The translations under genes and the position numbers were made by a program. A stretch of 64,000 nucleotides of DNA, from positions 86,986-150,985 of the forward strand of contig NZ_JARVRH010000008.1 of the NCBI RefSeq assembly GCF_030209755.1. Reading direction: 5' to 3'. Source of the DNA: Arthrobacter sp. efr-133-TYG-118 (GTDB lineage: Bacteria; Actinomycetota; Actinomycetes; Actinomycetales; Micrococcaceae). The first letter of the stretch is position 1. Every line of letters starts with the position of its first letter. Of this stretch, positions 43,828 to 51,635 are shown piece after piece. Below the pieces are notes generated by a model, which saw only the letters and a list, made by a program, of their open reading frames with translations, was not told the origin of the DNA and made no database searches.

Positions 43828-45351
43828 CTAGGAGGCGGGAGAGAAGGACCAAATGAACGGGTAGGCGTTACCCGTCTGGACCTCGACCTTGGTCTTGGCG
43901 TCGCTGACGAAGCTGGACTGCGGGCGGTACCACGGAGCGAACCAAGCCTGCTCCACGATGTACTTGTTCAGTTCCTTCGCAGCGGCCGTCTGCTCATCTG
44001 TCGAGCCGACGTGGATCTTGTTGATCAGCTCGTCCACCTTCGGGTCCTCGTACTTGTACGGGTTCCAGGGTGCGGTCGGGGAGATCTTCATGTTGATCAG
44101 CTGCCAGTCGGACTGCTGCTCCAGGATCATGTAGCTCACGCCATACTTCGGCGCCAAGAGGTCGGCGATGAAGTTGTTGCCAGTGTCCGTGAACTCCGCC
44201 GTGATGCCGACGTCCTTGAGCTGCTGGGTGATCAATGCCGGGAGCGTGTTGCCCATGAGCGCGGAGGACGGCAGCTTCAGGGTCAACCCGCTGGCGTAGC
44301 CGGCCTGGGCGAGCAGTTCCTTGGCCTTGGTGGGGTTGTAGGCATAGCGGGAATCCAGGGACTTGTCATAAGCAGCCGACGACGGCGGGAACACCTGGGT
44401 GGTCAGCTCGCCATAGCCCTGGCCGATTGACTGCAGCATCGCCTTGGTATCGAAGGCATAGTTGAGTGCCTGGCGGACGCGGACGTCCTTCAGCGCGGGG
44501 TTGGTGGTACCGGCCCGGTCAAACAGGATGAGCCCTGCCCAGTTCAGCTGGAGTGGATTGACCTTGTATCCGGCAGCCTGGATCTCCGTGAGCGTGTTGT
44601 TGTCAGCGGTGTTGGCGGCGTTGAGCTGCCCGGACTTGATGGCGTTCAGCAGCGAGGTCTGGTCCCCGTAGACGTTGAGGACCAGGTTGTCGTAGTGCAC
44701 CAGGCTCTTGTCCCAGTAATTCGGGTTGCGGTGATAGCTGTAGGACGTGCCGGTCACGGTGGCCGCGGTATCCAGCACATAGGGGCCGGAGCCGACGGGT
44801 TTGGTGGCGATGTCCGCGTTGCCGAAGGACGCCGGGCTCTGCATGAAGGACGCATCCTTGGACAGGTAGTTCAGGAACGCCGGGTCCGGGGCGGACAGGG
44901 TCAGTTCCAGCGTGGTTGCGTCCACGGCCTTGGCAGTCTTCAGCGCTGCCAGGAATTGTGCATCCGGCGACGTGCCTGCCTTGAAGCGTTCAAGGTTTTG
45001 CTTCGCGGCATCAGCGTTGAAGGGGTTGCCGTCGGTGAATTTGACGTCGTCACGCAAGGTGAGCGTCAGGACGGTCTTGTCCGCGTTGTACTTCCAGTCT
45101 TTGGCCAGCATCGGCACGAGCGAGCCATCCGGCTTCATCCGGATCAAGGTGTCGTACACGGCCTGGTAGAACGGCGACAGGTTGGCGAACTCGGACTGGT
45201 TTGCAGCGAAGGTCTTGGGCGCCAACAGCGCGCCCAAGGTCAGGGTTTGGGAGGACTGGTCCTGAGGGGCAGCGGCACCGCCACCACCACAAGCAGTGAG
45301 CCCCAGGGCAACAGCCGCAATGACTGCGGCCATTCGCTTGGATCGGAACAT
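43828..45351 (-). CDS. Oligopeptide/glycoside-type substrate-binding lipoprotein (SBP_bac_5)
   Basis: 507 aa. Signal peptide with lipobox LTAC (Cys21), a glycine-rich linker, then an SBP_bac_5 fold (YDTLIRMKPDGSLVPMLAKD, FTDGNPFNADAAKQNLERFK, VRQALNYAFDTKAM). The family binds peptides, but cluster-C members linked to glycosidases bind cello-, xylo- or other oligosaccharides. First gene of the nine-gene operon; the start has AAAGGGA. Divergent from a TetR gene. Confidence 0.92.
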   Translation of the reverse strand: MFRSKRMAAVIAAVALGLTACGGGGAAAPQDQSSQTLTLGALLAPKTFAANQSEFANLSPFYQAVYDTLIRMKPDGSLVPMLAKDWKYNADKTVLTLTLRDDVKFTDGNPFNADAAKQNLERFKAGTSPDAQFLAALKTAKAVDATTLELTLSAPDPAFLNYLSKDASFMQSPASFGNADIATKPVGSGPYVLDTAATVTGTSYSYHRNPNYWDKSLVHYDNLVLNVYGDQTSLLNAIKSGQLNAANTADNNTLTEIQAAGYKVNPLQLNWAGLILFDRAGTTNPALKDVRVRQALNYAFDTKAMLQSIGQGYGELTTQVFPPSSAAYDKSLDSRYAYNPTKAKELLAQAGYASGLTLKLPSSALMGNTLPALITQQLKDVGITAEFTDTGNNFIADLLAPKYGVSYMILEQQSDWQLINMKISPTAPWNPYKYEDPKVDELINKIHVGSTDEQTAAAKELNKYIVEQAWFAPWYRPQSSFVSDAKTKVEVQTGNAYPFIWSFSPAS

Positions 45352-45416
45352 CTTTGGTCCCTTTCACGATCAGTGGCGTCCACCATGGACGGCCATTGGG
45401 AAAGACCGTAACATCA

Positions 45417-45440
45417 AAAACCTAGCGGCTACTAGGTTTT
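45417..45440. promoter_or_regulatory. Candidate TetR operator of the glycan operon
   Basis: Perfect arms AAAACCTAG (45417-45425) and CTAGGTTTT (45432-45440) with a 6-nt spacer, 65 nt before the binding-protein start and 97 nt before the divergent TetR start. TetR-family repressors commonly bind such AT-ended palindromes between themselves and the genes they control. Confidence 0.7.
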
Positions 45441-45536
45441 AGATGAACTTTTTGAATCGTTATGAAATGTGACGATGCGCACAGTGGTTGACCAATTGAT
45501 GGACTTATTCAAAATCGGCGTTGTTAGGGTTGATCC

Positions 45537-46172
45537 ATGAAAGAGACCGTGGGGGGTACCCCGCCCGAGACGGTGCGTCGAGGGCGCCGCGGCACTTATG
45601 CCAAGACGGAGGCGCGGAGGCAGGAAATCCTGAAGGCCGCCTTCGACGTCTTTTCATCCTCGGGCTACCGCTCAGGCTCACTGAAGGACGTCGCGGACAA
45701 GGTAGGCCTGACCCAAGCAGGGCTCCTGCACCACTTTCCCAGCAAGGAAGCCTTGCTTGAGGCGCTCCTGACCTTCCGCGACGACGAGTCCGCAATCTAC
45801 ACCGGGGCCTTGGACGCCAAGGGAGCGGACTTGTTGCACGCCATGGTGGACCTGACGCGGCACAACACCACCATCCCAGGCCTCGTGGCCCTGTACTGCG
45901 TACTGTCCGCGGAAGCCACCGACCCCGGACACCCTGCCCACAAATACTTTCTGGAACGGTACGAGCGGGTACGCCGTTTGCTGACCGAGGGCTTCTCGCA
46001 CATGGCGGTCGAGGGCAAGCTACGGCCGGGCATCGCGCCTGCCGCAGCCGCACGGCAGCTGATCGCGCTCATGGACGGATTGCAGGTCCAGTGGCTTCTC
46101 GATAGCGAATCCGTCGACATGCCATCCGAAGTCGCGGCCTACCTCAACGCCGTCACGACCGAAAGCTTCTAG
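45537..46172 (+). CDS. TetR-family transcriptional regulator of the glycan operon
   Basis: 211 aa. The N-terminal helix-turn-helix (RRQEILKAAFDVFSSSGYRS, LKDVADKVGLTQAGLLHHFP) is a clear TetR domain; the ligand domain (about 80-205) is diverse and helical. No Shine-Dalgarno; TAGGGT (45525-45530) is 6 nt before the ATG, so it is probably leaderless. It is divergent from the transporter-glycosidase operon and likely represses it until an imported aglycone or sugar binds. Confidence 0.9.
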   Translation: MKETVGGTPPETVRRGRRGTYAKTEARRQEILKAAFDVFSSSGYRSGSLKDVADKVGLTQAGLLHHFPSKEALLEALLTFRDDESAIYTGALDAKGADLLHAMVDLTRHNTTIPGLVALYCVLSAEATDPGHPAHKYFLERYERVRRLLTEGFSHMAVEGKLRPGIAPAAAARQLIALMDGLQVQWLLDSESVDMPSEVAAYLNAVTTESF

Positions 46173-46238
46173 CCCAACTGGCTCTCAGTAGTTGTCGTTA
46201 TGAGGCCTGAAAACGACAACAACTGCGAGTTACTTGGG
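46173..46238. repeat. 66-bp palindromic repeat, element A1
   Basis: Runs from CCCAACT to ACTTGGG and contains inner arms TAGTTGTCGTT and AACGACAACAACT. It matches the element at 51505-51570 at 53 of 66 positions without gaps. It sits immediately after the TetR stop, between convergent genes. Confidence 0.8.
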
Positions 46239-46256
46239 GTAAGCAAGCGCCCTGCG

Positions 46257-47012
46257 TCACATCGCCGTCAAGCCGCCGTCGACGGTGAACAGCCCGCCCG
46301 TGGCGTACGCGGAGTCGTCGCTGGCGAGGAACACCATGATGCCCTCGACGTCGGCCGCCGTTCCGGGGCGGCCGAGCATGGTGGAGTTGACCAGTCCGGC
46401 ACGACTCACGGGATCGTCCGCAATGGTCTGCACCAGCGGGGTCTCGGTATAGCCGGGCACCACGGTGTTGACCCTGATTCCTTCGGCGGCGTAGTCGGCG
46501 GCGACAACCCGCGCCAAGCCATGCACCCCGGCTTTGGAACTCGTATACGCGGTGAAGGTCTGCCCGCACGCCACTACGGCGGTAGGGCTTCCAGTGCAGA
46601 TAATGGACCCGCCGCGACCTTCCATGGCGCGGACTGCGTGCTTGAGTGTGAGGAAGGCCCCGCGCTGGTTAATGGCGACGGTTTTCTCCCAGACCTCCAG
46701 ATCCAGCTCGCCCACGCGGGCGTCCTGCCCGAACAGCTGTACCCCGGCATTGGCCACCACGACGTCGAGCGCTCCGGCCTCGGCAGCGGCGGCGAAAGCC
46801 CCAGCCACGCTGGCTTCGTCGGAGATATCCATGCGCACAGCCTGCGCCAGGGCCGATCCCGTAACAGCAGCAGCCTTCTCGGCGGCTTCCAGATTGATGT
46901 CGGCGAAGTACACCCGGGCGCCTTCGGCAACGAAACGCTGGGCCACGGCCAGCCCGATGCCGGAGCCTGCTCCAGTAACAAGGGCGGTCTTGCCGTCTAG
47001 CCGTTTACTCAT
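46257..47012 (-). CDS. SDR-family dehydrogenase, candidate D-apiose dehydrogenase
   Basis: 251 aa. Classical short-chain dehydrogenase: cofactor motif TGAGSGIG (13-20), NAG in VVANAGV, catalytic Ser142, Tyr156 and Lys160 (YTSSK), and the VNTVVPGYTETP segment. The Asp at the end of strand two (YFADIN) favours NAD+. It is 18 bp downstream of the apionate lactonase gene in one operon, so oxidation of a free sugar to its lactone is the natural role. The known apiose dehydrogenase is from the Gfo/Idh/MocA family; an SDR would be a substitute, which is inference. Confidence 0.7.
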   Translation of the reverse strand: MSKRLDGKTALVTGAGSGIGLAVAQRFVAEGARVYFADINLEAAEKAAAVTGSALAQAVRMDISDEASVAGAFAAAAEAGALDVVVANAGVQLFGQDARVGELDLEVWEKTVAINQRGAFLTLKHAVRAMEGRGGSIICTGSPTAVVACGQTFTAYTSSKAGVHGLARVVAADYAAEGIRVNTVVPGYTETPLVQTIADDPVSRAGLVNSTMLGRPGTAADVEGIMVFLASDDSAYATGGLFTVDGGLTAM

Positions 47013-47030
47013 GGTGGTTCCTCTTTCAGT

Positions 47031-48770
47031 TCAGTCGAAGCGGCGAACAACAGTAGTCCACGGCTCAAATTCAAGATTGGTACTGTCGCCGCCCGGCAGC
47101 CGGACGACGACGCTCAGCGGTTCGGCAGTGAGGTTAGCGGCGAACAGGACGGTCGTGCCGCCGTCGCGCACGGGATACAGCACGACGCCGGGTACCTCGC
47201 CTGCCGCGTCAAGGACCTCGCAGCCGCGCACGGCGGCGACGGCGGCCAGCAGCTCGCCGGCGGGCGTAAGGCCTCCGGGTCCGCGAATCCCGCGCGGTCC
47301 TTTTGCTTCGAAGTAGCTAAGGGATTCGACGCCGGAAACGCTAAGGGCCGCGATACTGCCCAGCAACCAGGCGGCCGTAAACGGCTCGGGCTGCAGCGGG
47401 TCCGTGGCCATGGCTTCGGCTGCCGCGTCGTCACCGGCCGTGGCGACGGCGTTGAACCGCGCTTTGAGGGTGATGGGCCCAATGTGCAGCGGCCTTCCCG
47501 ATCCGACCCGAAGGGCATTGAGGGCTGCGAGACGCTGCATCGGCAGGGTTTCTACGACGTGCGGCACCTCGGTGGCGTGCATTTGCGGTGTGATGCTGAA
47601 TGTCAGTGCCGGAGCGTCAGGGGGCAGGATTCCCGCGTGGCGGTTCAGCTCGGTGAAGTGCGACCGGGCGCCGGCCAGCAGTACGCCGGCAAACTCTCGC
47701 CGCCGGGCCTCGTTCGTGAGTTCATCCCAGAGCCCTCGCTCCGTGACGTGGCTGGAAGCGCCGAACACTGCGAGCCGCACCACGCTGTGCAACGGCAGGA
47801 GGTCGAGGAGCCCCCCGATGCGATCCGGCGAATCGACCGACAGGCGCACATCCAGCGGAACGTCCAGCGCCGCGGCTTCTTCCGTCGCGCGCCGGACTAT
47901 GTGTTCCGCGTCCAGTCGGGGCCCCAGCTCAAGAAGCAACGCGTCCAGGCCGGGGATGGGCTTGGAATGCGTCTGGGACGCCGTCTCAGACGTCGATGTA
48001 GCCGAAACCGAAAGCGCCGGCACTCGGGCCGTGCCGCCGTCGAGCACTGTGAGCACACCTTCCAGGGTCGGCCGCGGACCCGGCGCCGCCGCCCCGGGGG
48101 TCGCCGTCAGGAGCACCGACTGGTGGACGCGGTCGCCGGCGGAAACGTCAACCGGAAACGGTTTCGAAAGCGGCGTGCTGTACGTCTTGAACGAGGCGTC
48201 CGTCCAGTTCCGCTGGTCTTCGGTTTCGAAGACGTCGCCGTGGAAGTCGAGCCTGAATCGCGTTCCGTCGCGCTCCCATCCCATGGAAGAAATGTCCATG
48301 AAGGGTTGGTGCGGACTGATGTCCACGGGGAAGAACGACGGCGTGCTAGCGCCGCCGGGGCTGCCGATGGTCACCGCGCGGCCGGCGTGGTCGGGGCGGT
48401 GCAGCACCACGAGTCCGATCCGGTTGCTGCGGAAGGCCTCGGGAGCGACGCCGTCGAACGTCACCTTGAGGCTGTCCTTCATGAGGTGAATGGCAAGCTC
48501 GCCGGTGTACCGGGAGCCGAAACCGGCGAAGTCGATGTCGAGCAGGAGCGTGACACCGCCGTCACGGGCGTGTTGCGCGACCCGGCTGACAGTGGGCACG
48601 AGGGTGCGCCAGTCGTGGTCGCGGACCACTGCGCGAACGGCCCGGAGCACCGGTATGCCGTTGAACGTGATGTCCGAGAGTTCATCGTTGCGTAGCTCGG
48701 CTCGCCAAGCTGCGGCGTCCACCGTTTCCGACGGGGCGAACAGCCTGGCGCGGTTTTCGTCATTGATCAC
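47031..48770 (-). CDS. apnL: Probable D-apionate lactonase (ApnL family)
   Basis: 579 aa from GTG 48770 with AAAGG upstream. No signal peptide. The N-terminal half is beta-rich (IGLVVLHRPDHAGRAVTIG, PFMDISSMGWERDGTRFRLD); the C-terminal half looks like a TIM barrel with LTFSITPQMHATEVPHVVET and PLHIGPITLKARFNAVAT, segments I associate with the ApnL family. ApnL opens apionolactone to apionate. The assignment also rests on the neighbouring apnO-, oiaC- and lerK-like genes. First gene of a two-gene operon with the SDR; an operator overlaps its promoter. Confidence 0.62.
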   Translation of the reverse strand: MINDENRARLFAPSETVDAAAWRAELRNDELSDITFNGIPVLRAVRAVVRDHDWRTLVPTVSRVAQHARDGGVTLLLDIDFAGFGSRYTGELAIHLMKDSLKVTFDGVAPEAFRSNRIGLVVLHRPDHAGRAVTIGSPGGASTPSFFPVDISPHQPFMDISSMGWERDGTRFRLDFHGDVFETEDQRNWTDASFKTYSTPLSKPFPVDVSAGDRVHQSVLLTATPGAAAPGPRPTLEGVLTVLDGGTARVPALSVSATSTSETASQTHSKPIPGLDALLLELGPRLDAEHIVRRATEEAAALDVPLDVRLSVDSPDRIGGLLDLLPLHSVVRLAVFGASSHVTERGLWDELTNEARRREFAGVLLAGARSHFTELNRHAGILPPDAPALTFSITPQMHATEVPHVVETLPMQRLAALNALRVGSGRPLHIGPITLKARFNAVATAGDDAAAEAMATDPLQPEPFTAAWLLGSIAALSVSGVESLSYFEAKGPRGIRGPGGLTPAGELLAAVAAVRGCEVLDAAGEVPGVVLYPVRDGGTTVLFAANLTAEPLSVVVRLPGGDSTNLEFEPWTTVVRRFD

Positions 48771-48815
48771 AGCAGGCCTTTGCAGCGAGGACGGAAGTAA
48801 GCGTAATCGGAATCA

Positions 48816-48844
48816 ATTGTGATGCGCGCCATGCGACGAGTCAA
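48816..48844 (-). promoter_or_regulatory. Predicted promoter of the apnL-SDR operon
   Basis: On the minus strand TTGACT (48839-48844) and CACAAT (48816-48821) are 17 nt apart. The -35 box lies inside the palindrome at 48840-48853, so a bound repressor would block it. Confidence 0.5.
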
Positions 48845-48853
48845 CCGGTTGAC
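48840..48853. promoter_or_regulatory. GntR operator O1, upstream of apnL
   Basis: GTCAACCGGTTGAC is a perfect 14-bp palindrome followed by CAAT. The same 14 bp recur at 49970-49983. The enclosed GGTCAACC/GGTTGACC halves fit the TGGT-type half-sites of FadR-like GntR regulators; the likely protein is the GntR gene at 49072-49815. Confidence 0.75.
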
Positions 48854-48982
48854 CAATATTTGAGAATGCAAGCACTGCGGTCCGCGTCGCGGGAGGTCAC
48901 CCGAGGCAATGCCGCGAAACCCGGCGAAAGGCTTCGAAACCATTGTTGGTTCGCACGCCGCAGCCTGCCTAACCTCGATGCA

Positions 48983-49053
48983 CGTGGTGTACCCGAGAGG
49001 CCAGGGAGCTGCCTGCAAAGCAGCGCACGCGGGTTCGAATCCCGCCACCACGT
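48983..49053 (+). tRNA. tRNA-Cys (GCA)
   Basis: 71 nt without CCA. Seven-pair acceptor CGTGGTG/CACCACG, three-pair D stem CCC/GGG with a G-A mismatch, anticodon stem GCTGC/GCAGC around CTGCAAA (GCA), T arm GCGGG-TTCGAAT-CCCGC and discriminator T, which is the main cysteine identity base. The first pair is C1-G72 instead of the usual G1-C72. It is isolated between the two halves of the apiose gene region. Confidence 0.88.
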
Positions 49054-49071
49054 CTCATGTGGACGCCGAAG

Positions 49072-49815
49072 CTACTGGGCCGCGTCGTAGCCCGCCAACA
49101 GGCGGCGAGACGCCGTGCCCATGTGCGAGACCATCGCCTCCGTCACCAAGGTGGCATCCCGGGACTCGAGGGCCTTGAAGATCGCGCGATGCTCGGCGAG
49201 CGCGGCGGCCGCGTGGCCTTCATCGGTCAGCGCCCGGTCCACCCAGATCCGCAAGAGCGACCTGATGCTTTGCAGGAGTTCCTGCAGGACCTGGTTCCCC
49301 GAAGCGGACGCGATTTCCTTATGGAATGCTGCGTCGGCCTCAACGAAGACCGCAAGGTTGTCCAAGCCGGCTTCCATTGCGTCGAGGTTGGTCCGCATGC
49401 GTTCCAAGGCCTCGTCAGTGATACGGGCCGCGGCCAACTGGACCGCTTGGACCTCCAGTCCACTGCGGAGCTCGACGAGTTCGCGCGTGCGCGGCTCGCC
49501 CAGCATGAGCCCCCAGCTGAGGGTGCGGGGCAGCAACTCGGAGACGCCGTCGCGCAAGTACGTTCCGGACCCCGGCCGGACGATGACGATGCCGAGGATT
49601 TCCAGCGCAGCCAACGCCTCACGAACCGCTGAGCGCCCGACGCCGAGCGAAGCCGCCAACTGCCGCTCGGCCGGGAGGCGCGTCCCCGCCGCGATGTCGC
49701 CGCTGGTGAAGTACGCGAGCAGCCTCTCTGCAACCTCGGAGACGACGGAGCCGTGCTCCATGGGGGCAAGGGCTGCCGTCATATGGGCCGCCGCGGCGGC
49801 GAAATTCGCTGACAT
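49072..49815 (-). CDS. FadR-type GntR regulator of the apiose genes
   Basis: 247 aa from the ATG of MSANFAAAA. Winged helix-turn-helix at about 20-85 (RLPAERQLAASLGVGRSAVR, EALAALEILGIVIVRPGSGT) and an FCD ligand domain (90-240) with metal-site residues in VFVEADAAFHKEI, LAEHRAIF and SHMGTAS. TACGCT (49822-49827, minus strand) is 6 nt before the ATG, so the message is probably leaderless. It lies between the two divergent operons and a degraded operator copy touches its own promoter, implying autoregulation. The effector is probably an acid such as apionate. Confidence 0.88.
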   Translation of the reverse strand: MSANFAAAAAHMTAALAPMEHGSVVSEVAERLLAYFTSGDIAAGTRLPAERQLAASLGVGRSAVREALAALEILGIVIVRPGSGTYLRDGVSELLPRTLSWGLMLGEPRTRELVELRSGLEVQAVQLAAARITDEALERMRTNLDAMEAGLDNLAVFVEADAAFHKEIASASGNQVLQELLQSIRSLLRIWVDRALTDEGHAAAALAEHRAIFKALESRDATLVTEAMVSHMGTASRRLLAGYDAAQ

Positions 49816-49826
49816 CTTCACAGCGT

Positions 49827-49840
49827 AGCAACCGGATGAC
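49827..49840. promoter_or_regulatory. GntR operator O2 (degenerate), at the GntR promoter
   Basis: AGCAACCGGATGAC matches 11 of 14 bases of the perfect operator and is also followed by CAATTT. It starts at the last base of the predicted -10 box of the GntR gene, 12 nt before its start codon, so binding would repress the regulator itself. Confidence 0.6.
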
Positions 49841-49969
49841 CAATTTCTGCCGCCGCGCAGGCCCACGAATTCGTGGGTGCGGGCCGTGGGCTGGGTTCCG
49901 CCGCACAGCCCACGGCCCTCACCCACGGTCCAGCCGTCACGCCAGCCCGGCGTCCGAAAATTACGATCA

Positions 49970-50008
49970 GTCAACCGGTTGACCAATTTGCGCTCGAGGG
50001 CTTATGGT
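49970..50008 (+). promoter_or_regulatory. GntR operator O3 and promoter of the MFS-lerK-derI-lerI-oiaC-apnO unit
   Basis: The perfect palindrome GTCAACCGGTTGAC (49970-49983) overlaps TTGACC (49979-49984), which is 18 nt from TATGGT (50003-50008). This gives a good housekeeping-type promoter blocked by its own operator, 119 nt before the MFS start. It is identical in sequence to O1. Confidence 0.7.
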
Positions 50009-50126
50009 TTTTATCACACGCTTAGCTCGGTCCTGAGGCATCGAAGTCCACGGATCGGCACTAAGAAAACCCGAGCCGCCTGGTCCGCAGAAGGACAACG
50101 CGCTCCGGCAACCTCTAGGAGTCAAT

Positions 50127-51494
50127 GTGGACACCACACAATCGGTGGTCGAAAGATCGGCCATCAAGAAGGTCGCGATCCGGCTGGTGCCGTTCGTCGC
50201 CTTGATGTTCTTCATCAATTACCTGGACCGGACGGCCATCTCGTTCGCCGGCCCCAACGGCATGAACAAGGACCTGGCGCTCTCCGCGGCGCAGTTCGGC
50301 TTCGCATCCGGAGTCTTCTTCATCGGCTACATCCTGCTGGAGATCCCCAGCAACCTGGCGCTACACAAGTTCGGCGCACGCCGCTGGCTGGCCCGCATCA
50401 TGGTCAGCTGGGGCATTGTGTCCCTCTTGTTCACCTGGGTGGGCAACGTGGACCAGCTCTACATCCTGCGTTTCATCCTGGGTGTGGCCGAGGCCGGATT
50501 CTTCCCTGGCGCCATTCTCTTCCTGAGCCTCTGGGTTCCCGCAAAGCACCGCAGCAAGATCCTGGCCCTCTTCTACTTGGCACAGCCGTTGACCACGGTG
50601 ATCGGCGCTCCGCTGGCCGGCGCGTTGATCCAGCAGCACGGCGTGTTCTTCGGCCTTGAAGGCTGGCGCTTCATGTTCTTCGGCGTTGCCATTCCGGCGA
50701 TCGCCATCGGCCTCATCTCCTGGTTCTACCTGGCCGACTCCCCCGCCAAGGCCAAGTGGCTGACGTCCGAGGAAAAGACCTGGCTGACCGGTGCCCTCGC
50801 AAAGGAAAAGAAAGAGACCGCTGCCAGCAACAAGCACGTCAGCGTCCGCACCGTGTTCGGCAACGGCCGCGTTTGGATGCTTTCCCTGATCTACTTCGGC
50901 TTCATTTACGGCCTCTACGCCCTCGGCTTCTTCCTGCCGACCATCATCAAGGGTTTCGAGTCCCAGTTCGGCACGAAATTCGACGTCTTCCAGCAAGGCC
51001 TCATCACGGCGATCCCGTACCTGCCTGCCGCTGTCGCTTTGTACTTCTGGTCCAGGGACGCCACCAAGCGCGGCGTCAAGACGTGGCACATTGCCCTCCC
51101 CGCGCTGACCGGCGCCGTCAGCATCCCTTTGGCACTGTTCGCAGGATCCCCGGCCGCTACGATCGCCGTCATCACGATCACCGCCATGTCGATCTTCGCG
51201 GCCCTGCCGAACTTCTGGACGGTGCCCACGCAGTTCCTCACCGGGGCGGCGGCCGCAGCCGGGATCGCGCTGATCAACACGGTCGGCAACCTGGCGGGCT
51301 TCAGCGCCGGCTACATCACGGGCTGGCTCAAGGACTGGACCGGAAGCTACGTGGTGCCCATGTTCGTGGTGGGCGGGTTCATGCTCCTGTCTTCGATCCT
51401 CATGGTTGTCCTCAGCCGTCGGGGCAAAGCCGGCGACGGCATCCCCGCCGAGGCGTTGGATCCCGCAGGCGCCGGCCACCACGCAGAGCCCTAA
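50127..51494 (+). CDS. MFS transporter, ACS (anion:cation symporter) family
   Basis: 455 aa from GTG 50127 with TAGGAG upstream. Twelve membrane helices; the N-terminal NYLDRTAISFAG and the RFILGVAEAGFFPGAILFLS motif are typical of the ACS family that imports sugar acids such as galactonate, glucarate or tartrate with protons. In this cluster the likely cargo is D-apionate or a related branched acid rather than apiose itself. First gene of the plus-strand unit; a 66-bp repeat lies between it and the kinase gene. Confidence 0.87.
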   Translation: MDTTQSVVERSAIKKVAIRLVPFVALMFFINYLDRTAISFAGPNGMNKDLALSAAQFGFASGVFFIGYILLEIPSNLALHKFGARRWLARIMVSWGIVSLLFTWVGNVDQLYILRFILGVAEAGFFPGAILFLSLWVPAKHRSKILALFYLAQPLTTVIGAPLAGALIQQHGVFFGLEGWRFMFFGVAIPAIAIGLISWFYLADSPAKAKWLTSEEKTWLTGALAKEKKETAASNKHVSVRTVFGNGRVWMLSLIYFGFIYGLYALGFFLPTIIKGFESQFGTKFDVFQQGLITAIPYLPAAVALYFWSRDATKRGVKTWHIALPALTGAVSIPLALFAGSPAATIAVITITAMSIFAALPNFWTVPTQFLTGAAAAAGIALINTVGNLAGFSAGYITGWLKDWTGSYVVPMFVVGGFMLLSSILMVVLSRRGKAGDGIPAEALDPAGAGHHAEP

Positions 51495-51504
51495 CCCCGG
51501 CCTG

Positions 51505-51570
51505 CCCAACTAGCTCGCAGCTGTTGTCGTTTTGCGGGCTCAGAACGACAACAACTGTCAGTCAGTTGGG
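51505..51570. repeat. 66-bp palindromic repeat, element A2
   Basis: Runs from CCCAACT (51505-51511) to its exact complement AGTTGGG (51564-51570), with inner arms AGCTGTTGTCGTT and AACGACAACAACT (one mismatch) around a 12-nt loop. It is 80% identical to 46173-46238. It lies inside the plus-strand apiose unit, between the transporter and kinase genes, and could lower or separate their expression. Confidence 0.82.
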
Positions 51571-51635
51571 TCGCTGCCCCCAGTCCCGCCATCCGGCACC
51601 ACCCCAATCCTCGCTATCAGGTCCAGGAGTTCCGC

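Noticed and set aside
45479..45497. GGTTGACCAATT near the TetR promoter, identical to one half of the GntR operators plus flank
   Set aside because: Only 9 of 14 operator positions match and the left half is lost, so cross-control by the GntR protein is possible but not supported.
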